Shown: positions 32,211 through 43,193 of the stretch, piece by piece
Layout: every line of letters begins with the position of its first letter
Numbering within the stretch: position 1 is the first letter of the stretch
Assembly: GCA_030770545.1 (NCBI GenBank)
Contig: CM061106.1
Location: 13,806,001-13,870,000 of the forward strand
From: Macropodus opercularis
Lineage: Eukaryota > Chordata > Actinopteri > Anabantiformes > Osphronemidae
Length of the DNA stretch: 64,000 nt
Direction of reading: 5' to 3'
Notes under the pieces: generated by a model
Seen by the model: the letters and a program-made list of their open reading frames with translations, nothing else
Database searches by the model: none
Told to the model about the DNA's origin: nothing
Program-made: the position numbers and the translations under genes

Positions 32211-33835
32211 ATGAAGCGTGCGTCTCTTCAGCTGCTGCTCAGTAAGTAAAGGCGTTGGTCTGCTGTCATGGAGCATATTAAACCGTTCTCATGTCTGAGC
32301 TTCTCATGGTATTCATGAAATGTCTGATTCCCCCTGAGGTCTGACCACGTCTCTCTGCTGCAGCGACACACAAGGTTGGTGCTTCTCCTACACAACAGTG
32401 CAGAGGATTACACCCTCCACATCACATTGCATTCGAGAAATTAAAACATGACTTAAGATAAAATGCGACATCAGGGTGAAAACGAGACGTTGCTACAGGA
32501 CAAGAACACGTTTTTATATTGTCCACTGTACTATATTAATATGATTTCTACTGCTGAGGCTTCAAACAAGCTGTTCTTAGAAGCCAGTTCCTGCTGAGAT
32601 CTTACTTATTTCCCACCAGCTCGTCTGACTGTGAGTCCCAGCAGCTCCCAGTTCTTCAGCTGGAAGCCAGTGTCTCTGAGCTGTGAGGATGACGACGGCT
32701 CTGGAGGATGGACGGTGAAGAGGAACACGACCAAGGACAAGGGGAGTCAGTGTGGAGACGAGTGGGCAGAACCAGCTGCTTCCTCCTGCACCATCAGCTA
32801 CATCCTCCCATGGGACACTGGAGTCTACTGGTGTGAGTCCAGCTCTGGGTCCAGCAGCAGCAGCATCAACATCACTGTCACTGGTGAGATCTGAGTTAGT
32901 GTTGATGAGTCTGTGTGGACTTGGATGAAATGCTGTCGTTTGTCTCTGTGTTGAGGTGGATCAGTGATCCTGCAGAGTCCTGTCCTCCCTGTGATGGAGG
33001 GACATGATGTCACTCTGCACTGTCAAACAAAGAGCCCTCCCTCCAAGCTCCTAGCTGCTTTCTATAAAGATGGCTCCCTCATCAGGACTGAGCCTACAGG
33101 TCACATGACCATCCACCATGTCACCAAGTCTGATGAAGGAGCCTATAAATGCAGCATCAACGATTTTGGAGAGTCTCCTTCCAGCTGGGTGTCTGTCTCA
33201 GGTCAGCAGCTTCACTCTCAGTCAAAAACATGAATTCATCCACATTTTCCTCAGCAGCTGGATTCTCTCCACAGAAGAACCTTCAACCCCTGTGATGTCT
33301 ACCTCAGATCTTCTTCCCACCTCTACTCCAGCTGCTCCGGTTCCTGTGACCCATGTGACTCTGGCAACTCCTCATATTCCTGACTCGTCCGCCTCAGTTC
33401 CAGTCCTCAGTCTGCTTGTCCACCTGTTCGTGTTCTGTCCCTACTTCATCTCCACCTTCCTCGTGGTGTCTCTGTATCGACACAGACCAACAGGTAACTC
33501 CACCTCACGACACACAAAGCATCTGAAGATTCTCAGGTGAGGTTATAAGTTGACTCATGACGTCCGGACTCAACCTTAACCTCTTAACCGGGAGGACTCA
33601 CCTCCAGCTACTGAACCTGGTTGAGCGTCCAGATCCTGTGACTCAGCTTCCAGATGACACAAACCTTGACATGCATGCAAGTTTAGTTTTTATGTGTATT
33701 ACCACTGTTTTTAAGCTGTGTGTAAATGCTCTGACTCCCTTGAAAGAAAATGACGTTTCCGTCTCCATGGCAACAGCACCATCCAGTCAGGACTTTGAGG
33801 AGGTTGCGGAGGTCACCACGGAGCAAAGATTCTGA
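32211..33835 (+). CDS. Fc-receptor-like membrane protein, two Ig domains
   Basis: Cell-surface receptor of the fish FcR/FCRL-like type. Exons: 32211-32241 (signal start MKRASLQLLL), 32620-32883 (Ig domain 1, LTVSPSSSQFFSW, cysteines in SLSC and VYWC), 32956-33201 (Ig domain 2, ILQSPVLPVMEGHDVTLHC, YKCSI), 33275-33493 (Pro/Thr-rich stalk and membrane segment SLLVHLFVFCPYFISTFLVV, then RHRPTG) and 33747-33835 (tail, stop TGA). All introns are GT-AG in phase 1; together they encode about 282 residues. The signal peptide is short: a small extra exon at 32364-32378 (15 bp) would fit the phase and lengthen it. The tail has no tyrosine, so no ITAM or ITIM; signalling would need a partner, or the receptor may be a decoy or adhesion molecule (inference). 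AATAAA lies at 33922. Ligand unknown. Confidence 0.8.
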
Positions 33836-34640
33836 GCTGCACACATCAAATGATGACCTAAACATATTCAACAATGTTGTTTGAAATGTGACTTTACTGT
33901 CAGACACGTGATTCTGAATATAATAAAAATGTAGCTTTTACTTCAGTGTAACTTCAGTGTTATTCTTCAGTGATGGACGTCTAGTCCTGGTCACGGTGCC
34001 GCTGGTTTTCTGCACAATGCTCTTGTTTGTGATGTGACATCGTTACAGCTTCAAGCTGCGGCTTCATTCGTGGAACCAGTTTTTATCATCCTTAACCCAG
34101 ACACGAACTGGAAGCTCTGGTTTTAGTGGGAACATTTCCAATGAGTTTATCTCCAGATCATTAGAAGAAGGTGTCATCACACACAAACACTCTGTTGGAC
34201 TGTGGAGCAGTTCTTCTCTTTCCACACAAGAGCGCTGCTGGACACTCTACGCACCAGGTCAGTCAGTGGTTTCTCCTGATGATAAAAGCCACCGTTCAGC
34301 CATAGAGAGGAAAAAGCTCTGTCTAATATCAGTTTGCTTTGAGGTTTCTATTAGTTTTTTTTTTTCCAGGTTGAACAGAACTTTAAACTGTAGCAGGGAA
34401 CAAAGACTGTTACAACGGCGCTACTGGGACTAAACTAATACTGGAGTTCGAGGGGCAGGAGACGCCTGAACCCCTGGTCCTGACTCCAGTTCGCCACTTG
34501 GCGGTGCCAAATTACCTGAGTGGGGAGAGCTCAACCTATGGAGCCTCTTCCCTACTCACTAGACTTACTGCAGTGTAAAGGGCTGCTCGAGCTGGAGCCT
34601 GTGCCCACAAACCAACAAGACTAAACAGGGAGAACCCAAT
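33836..34640. other. FcR-like 3' UTR and unrecognised sequence
   Basis: The 3' UTR runs to a polyadenylation signal at 33922-33927. Beyond it no gene is recognised. A segment at 34440-34640 is unlike its neighbours (GC-richer) and may be part of the LTR-like element that follows. Confidence 0.4.
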
Positions 34641-35281
34641 TGCCGGACCCCGACTCAAGAGTAAATAAACACTAACTTTTGATTAATTAATAATTAATAA
34701 TTCAATTAATTAATTAATTGAAGGAAAAGGACAAACATAAACCATACATACACACAGGTGACAATGAACAGCAACTAAACATGGACGTGAAGCAACAAAC
34801 TTTGACAACTCAGAAACTAGAACAGGACCAGGAACTAAATAGCACTAATACCCCAAGAAAACAAGTAACACTGACAACCCAATCAGTGTTACTTACACTA
34901 CACAAAAAGGGAAACACCGGTAACCAGACAAACATGTAACACCTGCCACCAATCACACCAAGGGTAACAAAACAGCACAAGAAACAAACTCAGGCCTACG
35001 AACACAGGCTATTACCAACAGGAACATCAACTCAGAGAAGACAGAACTGTGACTCAGACCTAACCAGATACTCACAAAAACGAAGGAAACAAAGACAAAC
35101 ATGCAGCAACACAGAAGAGCTGTAACTAGTAATCGATGCAACTAACACAAGGTAACAACTACTAACGAGCCAGCAACAAGGGGAACAAACTGAGGAACTT
35201 AAATATAACAAAGACAGGAAATCAAAAACAGGTGAAAACACTAATGACAAAACTCCGGCCACCGGACGCTGTATTGTCACA
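34641..35281 (-). repeat. Possible LTR fragment (minus strand)
   Basis: Read on the minus strand it starts TGTGACAATACAGCGTCC and has an LTR-style promoter (TATATTTAAG near 35200) followed by a T- and GT-rich transcribed part. No internal retroelement genes or second LTR were found, and the other end is unclear (an AATT-rich stretch at 34680-34720). Low-confidence call. Confidence 0.3.
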
Positions 35282-35355
35282 CAGACTGCAGTTTATTCTC
35301 TGCTCTGTGTCCAGGTAATAAAGTGGCTTTTCGCCCAGTCAGTCAGTTGTTGGCT

Positions 35356-35359
<4 letters not shown>

Positions 35360-35446
<87 letters not shown>
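35360..35446. repeat. (GT)n microsatellite
   Basis: About 43 uninterrupted GT units, the longest simple repeat in the window and likely highly variable between individuals. Confidence 0.97.
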
Positions 35447-35452
<6 letters not shown>

Positions 35453-35499
35453 GTCCATTACAGCCACACAACCAAACCAGAAAACAAATTTCAACAACA

Positions 35500-35868
35500 A
35501 AAATGTTTGACCGCGTAAGGACTAGGTCACACAAAACTGAATGAGTCACTGCACCGAACAGGGAAACACCAGACGGGTCTGTGTAGGTTCTGTAAATCAG
35601 AGGAGTCAGTAGAACACGTGTTATGTCTCTGTCAAGCATAGAGGTCAGAGAGGGAGACATTGAGGAGATCACTGGAAGAACAGGAGACACAGGATTAGAC
35701 CTGAAACACAGACTCAGTCAGTCAAGAAGATATAGAACATTACTGACATTACTAGAAGACACAGGACTAATAGATAGAGTGTAGTTGATCCACACTCCAG
35801 CATAGTAGGTGGCGGTAATGCACCTCATCACTGGATGCCACCCGCCATAAAACTAAAAGAAGAAGAAG
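35500..35868 (+). mobile_element. LINE 3' end with GAA tail
   Basis: Broken frames give TGLCRFCKSEESVEHVLCLC, a cysteine/histidine motif near the C-terminus of some fish LINE polyproteins (Nimb-like), then a conserved non-coding end AGTAGGTGGCGGTAATGCAC ... CGCCATAAAAC and a short AAGAAGAAG tail, as in fish LINE copies I remember. It is 5'-truncated, the usual result of target-primed reverse transcription. It ends within a few bases of the zinc-finger gene's promoter motif. Confidence 0.7.
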
Positions 35869-36001
35869 TTATCGCGAGATTTACGCGTGAGATCACGTTG
35901 CTATTTGAGTGGTCGCGGGACTCTGAGCTCTTGTTTCTTTGTGTTGCCTCGTCGTTACAGTCAGAGCCGAGACCTGTTGGATTTTAGCGATCAGGACCAA
36001 A
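35869..36001 (+). promoter_or_regulatory. Promoter/5' UTR of the plus-strand zinc-finger gene
   Basis: Contains TATCGCGAGAT (35870-35880), one mismatch from the TCTCGCGAGA core-promoter element of TATA-less housekeeping-type genes, within a short CpG-rich stretch (GCGTGAGATCACG, GGTCGCGGGAC). The ATG lies about 125 bp downstream. No TATA box was seen. Confidence 0.5.
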
Positions 36002-36163
36002 ATGGATCAGCACCAGGTTGAACTGAAAACACAGGACGTGGACGTTAATCAAGACCAGTTGAAGAGCGACACGGAGCAGGACCCGAGTTTAACCGAGCAG
36101 GACCGATCCACTAGAATGAAGGAGCAGCAGGACAACGACCACGATGGAGCCACAGACCAACAG
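36002..36163 (+). CDS. Zinc-finger gene A, exon 1
   Basis: 54 codons from ATG (36002) to donor CAACAG|GTCGGT, phase 0. It encodes an acidic, glutamine-rich N-terminus (MDQHQVELKTQDVDVNQDQL, ending DGATDQQ) with one copy of DPSLTEQDRSTRMKE. There is no KRAB, BTB, SCAN or ZAD domain. It joins in frame to the zinc-finger exon at 39611. Its inverted partner at 57743-58024 has three copies of the acidic module. From 36075 the exon and intron are almost identical to that partner. Confidence 0.75.
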
Positions 36164-36597
36164 GTCGGTGCTGATCAGTTCACCGCTAAAAGCGGCTCAT
36201 AGCGACACTAAAAGCCTGAACATGAGCCTCAGGCTCCGTCTGTCACCAGAACAAAGTGGTTGGTGTCAAACCTAGGAAGCAGTTTAGTCTTTGTCGGGCT
36301 GCAGACGTGGTGGGAGCCAACATGGCGGCTTTTCCCCGATGCTTTAGTGAAAACCCAGCAAACGAGTGTGGCTGGAAAAGCTTTGACTAAACAGTGATGA
36401 TCCCAGAGGAAACATTAGAACAGACGTCCAACGATGTAGCAGCGAAATCTGGTTGATGCAGCTTGAACAGGACAGAAAAGAAGAACGAGCTTCAACAAAG
36501 AGATAAATGTATCAGTTAAAACATGAGGAAGCTCATTTAAATATCCAGGTCAGCGGAAAATGCTGAGTCACAGGATTGTTGTGCTTTTCTTCCCCTT
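36075..36597 (+). repeat. Inverted repeat arm A (523 bp)
   Basis: Matches the reverse complement of 57309-57831 over 523 bp with two differences noticed by eye (CCC/TCC near 36355 and AAC/ACC near 36497). It covers the 3' part of exon 1 and the first ~430 bp of the intron, then similarity stops abruptly after TTCTTCCCCTT. Confidence 0.9.
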
Positions 36598-39500
36598 AAG
36601 TTAATTTCTATCACAGGTCCTTCAAATGACTTAGTTCACCTGTTGCCATGTCTCTAATGCTGCTATTCAGCAGTTTAGCTGTTTATGTAATATTAAATAT
36701 TCACCACAATAGAAATGATGAATAAATTCAAAGGAAAACCCAGTTTGTAGTGGGAGGCCCTGGTCTTGGAGGAGTTTGTGTATATGGAGTTATTCTAGGT
36801 TATAGCTCTATAATTTCCATTTACAGTGCTGCTAGTATCTATATATACAATTTAAATGCAACTATGAACAAAGTATTTTTACACAATGTCATGCTTTGTG
36901 TGAACATGTACATTTTTGCATGTTGTATTTCAACTTGAGGTATTTATACACTTCACATCTAATTATTATCTAATCAGAATCAGAATAATTTTATTGCGAA
37001 GTATGTTTTTGCATTCAAGCACTTTGTTTTGGTGTCATTGTGACAGGGTGAAATAGAGAGAGATTATAGACTTTGTTTAGCAGTCATAGATCTGTTATCG
37101 ATTCAGCTGCCTTGATCCACTGATCTGGGATCGACTTTTTTGGTCTCCTCCCACATACCTGGGGAAAATGCGCATGTTCCCTCATTCCATTAAATCAGAG
37201 GATGAGGAAACACGACACATCACTCTTGTGATTATTTCTCCCCTATTTCAGGTATGTGGTGAATTCAGACCCCACAAAACCCGCAATACTTGATGGCAGA
37301 CTCATATTGTCAGTAAGGCGGCGTATGTAGTGGCTCTAAATGAGGCCCAGCTTAGATGTATGTGTCGTCTGGGACCGAGCGACGCTAAGCGCGCTAACTG
37401 TTGGCGCCATTTAGGAACAGCGTGATACTCGCTGCTAACGTTCATATGTTTTGCACTTGGTGTGTTAGTGTATTTTGTAACGACAAGTGATGTTTTTGAA
37501 CAGGTTAAAATATGCTCAGTTTGTGCAGGATGTGTGAGAAACTTTTATTTGTATAGCAGTACCTAAGTTCTCCTATATTACGCTCTTTGTACACTGTAGT
37601 TCATTCCATTAAATCAGAGGATGAGGAAACACGACACATCACTCTTGTGATTATTTCTCTCCTATTTCAGGGGCGTAACATCATAGCTTCCAGTATATAA
37701 GACAGTAATAACACATAGAACAATAAAATAAAAATAAAAAACGAAAATATAAAAATTATAAAGTTGATCTTATTCTGCTTCTGTTTGTTACTTTATTACC
37801 ATCACAATGTAATTTGATCCTCGTTGACATTATAGTGCAGCAGTAAAACACTTTTACAGACATTACTAGTTTTTATTGTGGACTTGTTTTAATTTTCTGA
37901 ATTACAGTGACTGTGACAAACTAGGAGAGAAAAGATTTAGATAATCACATCATTAATTTTCTATGTTTTACTGACCAGCACGAATTGCACTCGATTACTG
38001 TACCAAATATTAGTAATAATAATGTGGTTAGAGTTACTATACACTGCACAGTAATAATCCTAAGGTTTTAATGTCTGCTCATCATACTGTACATATGTGA
38101 CTGATGCTACCTTGTACTGGTTTTACTCTTTTTGCTGCATACTCTGAGTCTGTTCTCTCTGCAGACATTGGTGAAGCATCCATCACAAGAATAATATACG
38201 GAAAAACAAAGCTTTAATTTAATCACATATGTTCATTGTCTCAAGGATCATTAAGTATCAGGTATTTTAAGTAAAATTACCATCAACGTCCAGTTGACTC
38301 CTCTGATGTTCACCAAAGAAACAATTACCTGGTTCTCAAAGCTCAACTGCAAGACAGTACATTAATAAGTAACAGCATGATGAGATCTTTAAATGAGTAA
38401 ATCTGTAGGTGCAGCAAACCACTTTGGAAATGACCTTTGACCAAACATGTAGATGTGATGTTGATAATGAGCTGTATTTGTTAACTGTACTATTTTAGGA
38501 CGTTCAGATTTATTGCTCAGGACACTTGTAGTTGTAAAGACTTGGCCGTTCAATAAATTATAGTTGTAATATTAACCTGTATGATGTGCATTAATAACAT
38601 GTATGACTGGAAACAATTTTCAGTGAACAAGTGTGTAGCTCACTGTCTTTCTCAAGATCCTCTTGGCTTTGGACATTGTAGTAGGTGAGGAGTCAGACGT
38701 GGGCCACTGCATGATGACATGCTTGCAAAGTGCAACTGTTTATAATAAATCTGACAAATAGATATTAACAAACTCAGTTTGATTACTTACTTAGTTACTT
38801 GATTACCCCCTGGGTAGTGTTTGTGGACCACAGCATGACTCCCTTAGGTTTTAAGATAATCTTCTGTATGAAGGTATCACATGTTCCTTTGTCTTCTTGG
38901 GGTATGATAAGCAAACTACTTATGGCATTCTTTTGTTTTCTTAAGTTTTTCCGTTCACTCCAAGACGATGTTTTTAATACTGCAGCTGTTTTTCTCTGAA
39001 GTCCCAGAGACTTGACACTGTCTCTTGAAGGCAAAGCTGAGAACAGATACTTTTAATCCCTTTTGATATAACATAACATTTGTAGAGTTTTAAGTTGTTG
39101 CTTTTCCTCTGTTTGGCTCAGTTTCCTCCATTCATTTTGTGGAATGAAGAAAAATCTTTGGTGTTTGATCAGTTTTTGGATGAAGTGGACTTGATTCATT
39201 TTCCACTGAAAATGTGGATCCACTGGTTCTTCACGTACCTTTTAGCTGGTCACATACCAAAGTACTGAAGCACGACTACAACTGATGCAAAGTAAAACAA
39301 TCTAGTTTGTAGCTCTAATAGAATTTCCGTTGTGCACTCCGCAAAGTCTCACAATTCTTCTAGGAGGTTGCAACAGTGTAGCAGCTACTCATTATTTCAG
39401 CAACTTTGAGGCTTAAGGCCTAAAATGCTTAAATATCCTCTCACAGGGTTTCTCCTTAATATCTTAGCCTGCATTGAAATGTACCATTACCATCAATGTC

Positions 39501-39610
39501 CATTCTGACGGTATCCTAGTATAATCAAAAGTTCTGGGGACCTTGCTGTATTTTGGTATTGTAGCTATTTGTGCTATCCTGAGATTTAAATTTCTCCTCT
39601 TGTCGTTTAG
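36598..39610. other. Zinc-finger gene A intron
   Basis: A 3.4-kb intron in total. It contains a 71-bp direct repeat pair (37182-37252, 37601-37671). The remainder is AT-rich without recognised exons. The small minus frame at 38795-39034 has no known domain. Confidence 0.4.
37182..37671 (+). repeat. 71-bp direct repeats flanking a 348-bp segment
   Basis: TCATTCCATTAAATCAGAGG and the next 51 bp occur at 37182-37252 and 37601-37671 with one mismatch. The segment between is CpG-richer than its surroundings (GCGACGCTAAGCGCGC). It could be a tiny terminal-repeat element, or two ends left by recombination. No coding sequence inside. Confidence 0.7.
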
Positions 39611-40492
39611 AAACCCAGAGGTAGAAGGACTTCAAGACTGCATCTCTGTCAGCAATGTGACCAAGCCTTCACCAGAGCATCAGAGCTAAAGAAGCATCAG
39701 AAGGTTCACTCTGGAGATAAAACATACAGCTGTGACCAGTGTGGAAACGCTTTCAGTACAAGAAGTAAACTAAAGACCCATCAGCAGATTCATACAGGAG
39801 AAAGACCGTACACCTGCAATGAATGTGGAGCAGCTTTCCACAGGTCAGACACTTTGAAAAACCACTGTCGTATTCACAGTGGAGAGAAACCTCACTCATG
39901 TGAACAGTGTTTAAAAGCATTCTCTCAGCTCAGTGGCTTACTGAAACACCAACGTGTTCACACTGGAGAGAAACCTTATTCATGTGAACAGTGTGGAAAA
40001 GCATTCTCTCAGTCCAGCAGCTTAGTGACACACAAACGTATTCATACTGGAGAGAAACCTCACTGGTGTGAACAGTGTGGAAAAGCTTTCTGTGACCGCA
40101 GTAGTTTACTGAAACACCAACGTGTTCACACTGGAGAGAAACCTCACTGGTGTGAGCAGTGTGGAAAAGTGTTTTCTCGTTCTTGTGACTTACTCTTGCA
40201 CAAACGTGTTCACACTGGAGAGAAACCTCATTCATGTGAACAGTGTGGAAAATCATTCTCACATCCCAGTACTTTACGGATACACGAACATATTCACACG
40301 GGAGAGAAACCTCACTGGTGTGAACAGTGTGGAAAAGTGTTCTCACAGTACAGTAGTTTATGGACACACCAACGTATTCACACTGGAGAGAAACCTCACT
40401 GGTGTGAACAGTGTGGAAAAACATTCTCTCGTTCTTCCAGCCTAGCCAAACACAAGCGTATTCACATTGGAGAAAGACCTAATTCTTGTTAA
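39611..40492 (+). CDS. Zinc-finger gene A, C2H2 array exon (10 fingers, early stop)
   Basis: Acceptor GTCGTTTAG, phase 0, joining exon 1 in frame for a total of 347 residues. It encodes ten consecutive C2H2 fingers, from LCQQCDQAFTRASELKKHQK to WCEQCGKTFSRSSSLAKHKR, with TGEKPH linkers. Such proteins bind DNA in the nucleus; the target is unknown. Fingers 1-3 differ more from the consensus than the rest (for example YTCNECGAAF in finger 3). An eleventh finger is broken by TAA at 40490-40492, directly after its first Cys: the same frame continues SCGKTFSTSSFLKCHQRIH and stays open to 40759. The first three fingers correspond one-to-one with those of the inverted partner gene (55369-56325); later fingers have diverged or been reshuffled. 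Confidence 0.85.
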   Translation, partial: KPRGRRTSRLHLCQQCDQAFTRASELKKHQKVHSGDKTYSCDQCGNAFSTRSKLKTHQQIHTGERPYTCNECGAAFHRSDTLKNHCRIHSGEKPHSCEQCLKAFSQLSGLLKHQRVHTGEKPYSCEQCGKAFSQSSSLVTHKRIHTGEKPHWCEQCGKAFCDRSSLLKHQRVHTGEKPHWCEQCGKVFSRSCDLLLHKRVHTGEKPHSCEQCGKSFSHPSTLRIHEHIHTGEKPHWCEQCGKVFSQYSSLWTHQRIHTGEKPHWCEQCGKTFSRSSSLAKHKRIHIGERPNSC

Positions 40493-41999
40493 AGTTGTGG
40501 TAAAACCTTCTCTACCTCCTCCTTCCTAAAATGCCACCAGCGTATTCACACTGCACAGAAACTTTCAGTGGATAAACATCTGCTAACATTATATCCAGCA
40601 TCACAACATAAACTGTTTCACACTAGAGATCAACTGTGGATAATGCTTTTAAAATGTTTTCCTGTGAATCAAAGCAACAAATGTTCACAGAACAAAATCT
40701 TTATGATTTGGAAACGTTTAAACCAGTTTTTGTTTCTGTGTTTTGTTAGTATTTTATAAAGTCCCATTTTCTAGAAACCTGTGGCCGAACAGAAAGATAT
40801 CAACGCTGGAGAAGCATGGATGCATGTGTGAAAGCTTTCCCAGTATATGGACGTCTTTAAACGTGGCCTAGTTATTGTTTGCACGTTTCTCTACCTTCTA
40901 TCTAAAACTAAACTAAGTCAGCTCTTTGGAGATGAACTGCACCTGGAGTCGGAGACAAAACGCTTTGATCAGGTCAGATAGTTTCAAGCTTTTCCAGCAG
41001 TAAATCTGTCGTCTGTGCAGAAAGTCGAGAACAATCACACTCTGTTCTATAAAACATCAGGCTGTTGATCTAACACCTGAACCAATCAGATCCTGGATGA
41101 GGTGAGATCCAGGTGTTTCCCATCATCTGCTGAGGTTCTGCAGTCGCTGAAAACATCAGCAACCTCTGGCTCCAAAACCTGCAGCTGCTTTGGCCTCGTG
41201 ATAATATGGCTGCCTATGTATGTATGACGTCAGAGCACGTTGGGATGTGGGCAAAGTGGACAGAAAACTAACCAGCATGCACGAGGTAGTGAGGTAACCT
41301 GTGCATAACTCGTCTCCAATGAGCCTCCAGATGAACCAACTCTCTCAGATATTGTCTTTTTCACTCTAGTCACTGTAATTTCACTTTATTGTTTTTTTTA
41401 CCATAGACTTTAATTATGTGTCATGTTTAATCTGCCAGTTGTTATTTTAGCATTTTTTTTAATTTTGAATGTAACTGTTTTCAAATTATGGAATTAAAGC
41501 GTCTCAATAAGGTTGTGGCATTTCTTCTTTTCATAGAAATGTTTCTATCCAGGAAGCTGAGAAAATTTGTTAGAGACCACAGATTTATCCTCCAGTTAGG
41601 TTTCACTTCACATCTGTAAAGAATAGGCTCCTTATGAGAACAGAGGTGCTGAGGGTAGTGAGTAGGTGTGAACTCTCAATTACTGTTACTCCTCCACCCA
41701 TTACAGGGTTGTTAAGTGTGTTCTTCATGGACTTGAAGTGGTCTTGATCTTCTTGGGCATAGCTGGAAGGGCAGCCTGGTAGATGGAGAAGTTGTGTCTG
41801 TGGCCTCCACCTGTGTTTTGAGAGGGGCTGTTTATCAGTATGTCTAACGCTTCTCTAACTGTTCAAACCGTCTTCTTTGTCCAGTCTTCTATCTCCAAAC
41901 AAGTGGCCTTTGTCTTTTTAGTGGAGATCCACTGCTGATACTGTTACTGACATGTTGTTACTCCTGTGCTGGTTCATCCTCTTGTTTGTTTGTTTGTTG
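40493..41999. other. Zinc-finger 3' region and unrecognised DNA
   Basis: Contains the open remainder of finger 11 (to 40759) and probable 3' UTR. A ~140-bp segment at 41583-41725 is repeated at 45781-45921. No other gene was recognised. Confidence 0.4.
41583..41725 (+). repeat. Dispersed ~140-bp repeat, copy 1
   Basis: ATCCTCCAGTTAGGTTTCAC and GAGGGTAGTGAGTAGGTG are shared in the same order and spacing with 45781-45921; overall identity looks around three quarters. It is unclassified. Confidence 0.55.
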
Positions 42000-43193
42000 T
42001 GTAACATGTCCTTTATTTAATACCTCAAACCGAATAGAAGGAAGGACTCTCTCACGAGAAGGAAACAGGCTGGAGGGACTTACTGGAGGTGACCACTTGT
42101 TTTCTTGATTTTGTAGACAGATTTGGTGCAGCTCAATGACTGATAACAGAGCAGGGAACATAATTGAGAAACCAGGTAAAACACTACATTCCACATTAGA
42201 TGAGTCAGCCAGACTCTGGCCCAGGGCAATAAAAGGAGCTTTTGTGGTACTTATCACCTGCAGACACTATCTTGCACCTCATATGTTTTGGTGTCTCGTC
42301 CTTTGGATGCACAAGCTTCTGTCTGAGTGTGTTGGTGGGTTTGAAGTAGACGGTATGTTGCTGTTTCCAAACATTCTTTTGAAGGACTAAGGACAGTTTC
42401 TTAACGTCGTCCCACCGGAGGCCTGCATAATTGGAGACGGGATAAATAAGCGGAAGGAAGCGCTGTCTCTCTCTCTCTCTCTCTCTCTCTCCCCTCTTCC
42501 GGTTAGTTGACTTCTTATTTGTTGCAGCTGTGGGACGAAGCTGAGTCCAGATCTCCAGGTATGTGGTGTTATCAACGCTACTGTTTTGTTTAGCCCGATT
42601 GTTGCTCTGCATGTGGTTCGGCGCAGAACGGGTTAATCTCCGTCAGTGCAGGTGACTGTAATAATCACTCGGCGTATGTTTAGCTCGCAGGTAGCGATGC
42701 TAGTTGGCGAGGGTGCGTACGTGAAGCAGACCTGAGGGACTGGAGAGAGCAGCCAGAGCCACTGCTGCTTTGTGTTTTTGGCTTTGCTTTGCTTGGTCTT
42801 TGTGTGTTTTTCTGTTTTGTCTTCATTTGTTTGTTTTGTCTTATGTTTTTTGTGCTTTGGTTGATGGGCTCAACTAATATGTAGTGTTTTAGCATGTTTT
42901 ACTAACTCCAAACTAATTAAGTGCATGGTCTGTGTGTCGGCCTTGTGACTGGCCCGTGAGTTAAATTTTAATGTGCATGTCCTAAAATAAATAGTGTTTA
43001 GTTTTATAAGAAATTGTTTAAATGAAATAAAGTTTATTTTTCTTATTAAATACGTTCCTGGCTTATTGTGATATCTTAACTGTGTGGGGGGATCCATCAG
43101 CCAATTCAATGAATCCTAAATTTTTAGATCTTTGGGTGAGAGTCCCAAGGTGGCGTAGTTAATTATAGTCACAGATGTTTCTTATGCCGCTCT
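42000..43193. other. Unclassified region, partly LTR-like
   Basis: A TATA-like GATAAATAAG (42440), a (CT)n tract (42465-42493) and a polyadenylation signal (AAATAAAG, ~43025) on the plus strand give it the look of an LTR or a promoter with a short transcript. I cannot find matching ends or retroelement genes in that orientation. No coding frame is convincing. Confidence 0.3.
42465..42493. repeat. (CT)n microsatellite
   Basis: Fourteen CT units downstream of a TATA-like sequence. Confidence 0.95.

Noticed and set aside
39930..40424. 164-codon minus-strand frame across the zinc-finger exon
   Set aside because: Antisense shadow of the repeated finger codons; it shows a repeated FHTVHTSEVSL pattern and nothing else.
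42000..43080. A plus-strand LTR
   Set aside because: TATA-like and polyadenylation signals are present, but I found no TG...CA ends, primer site or retroelement gene in that direction; it is left unclassified.
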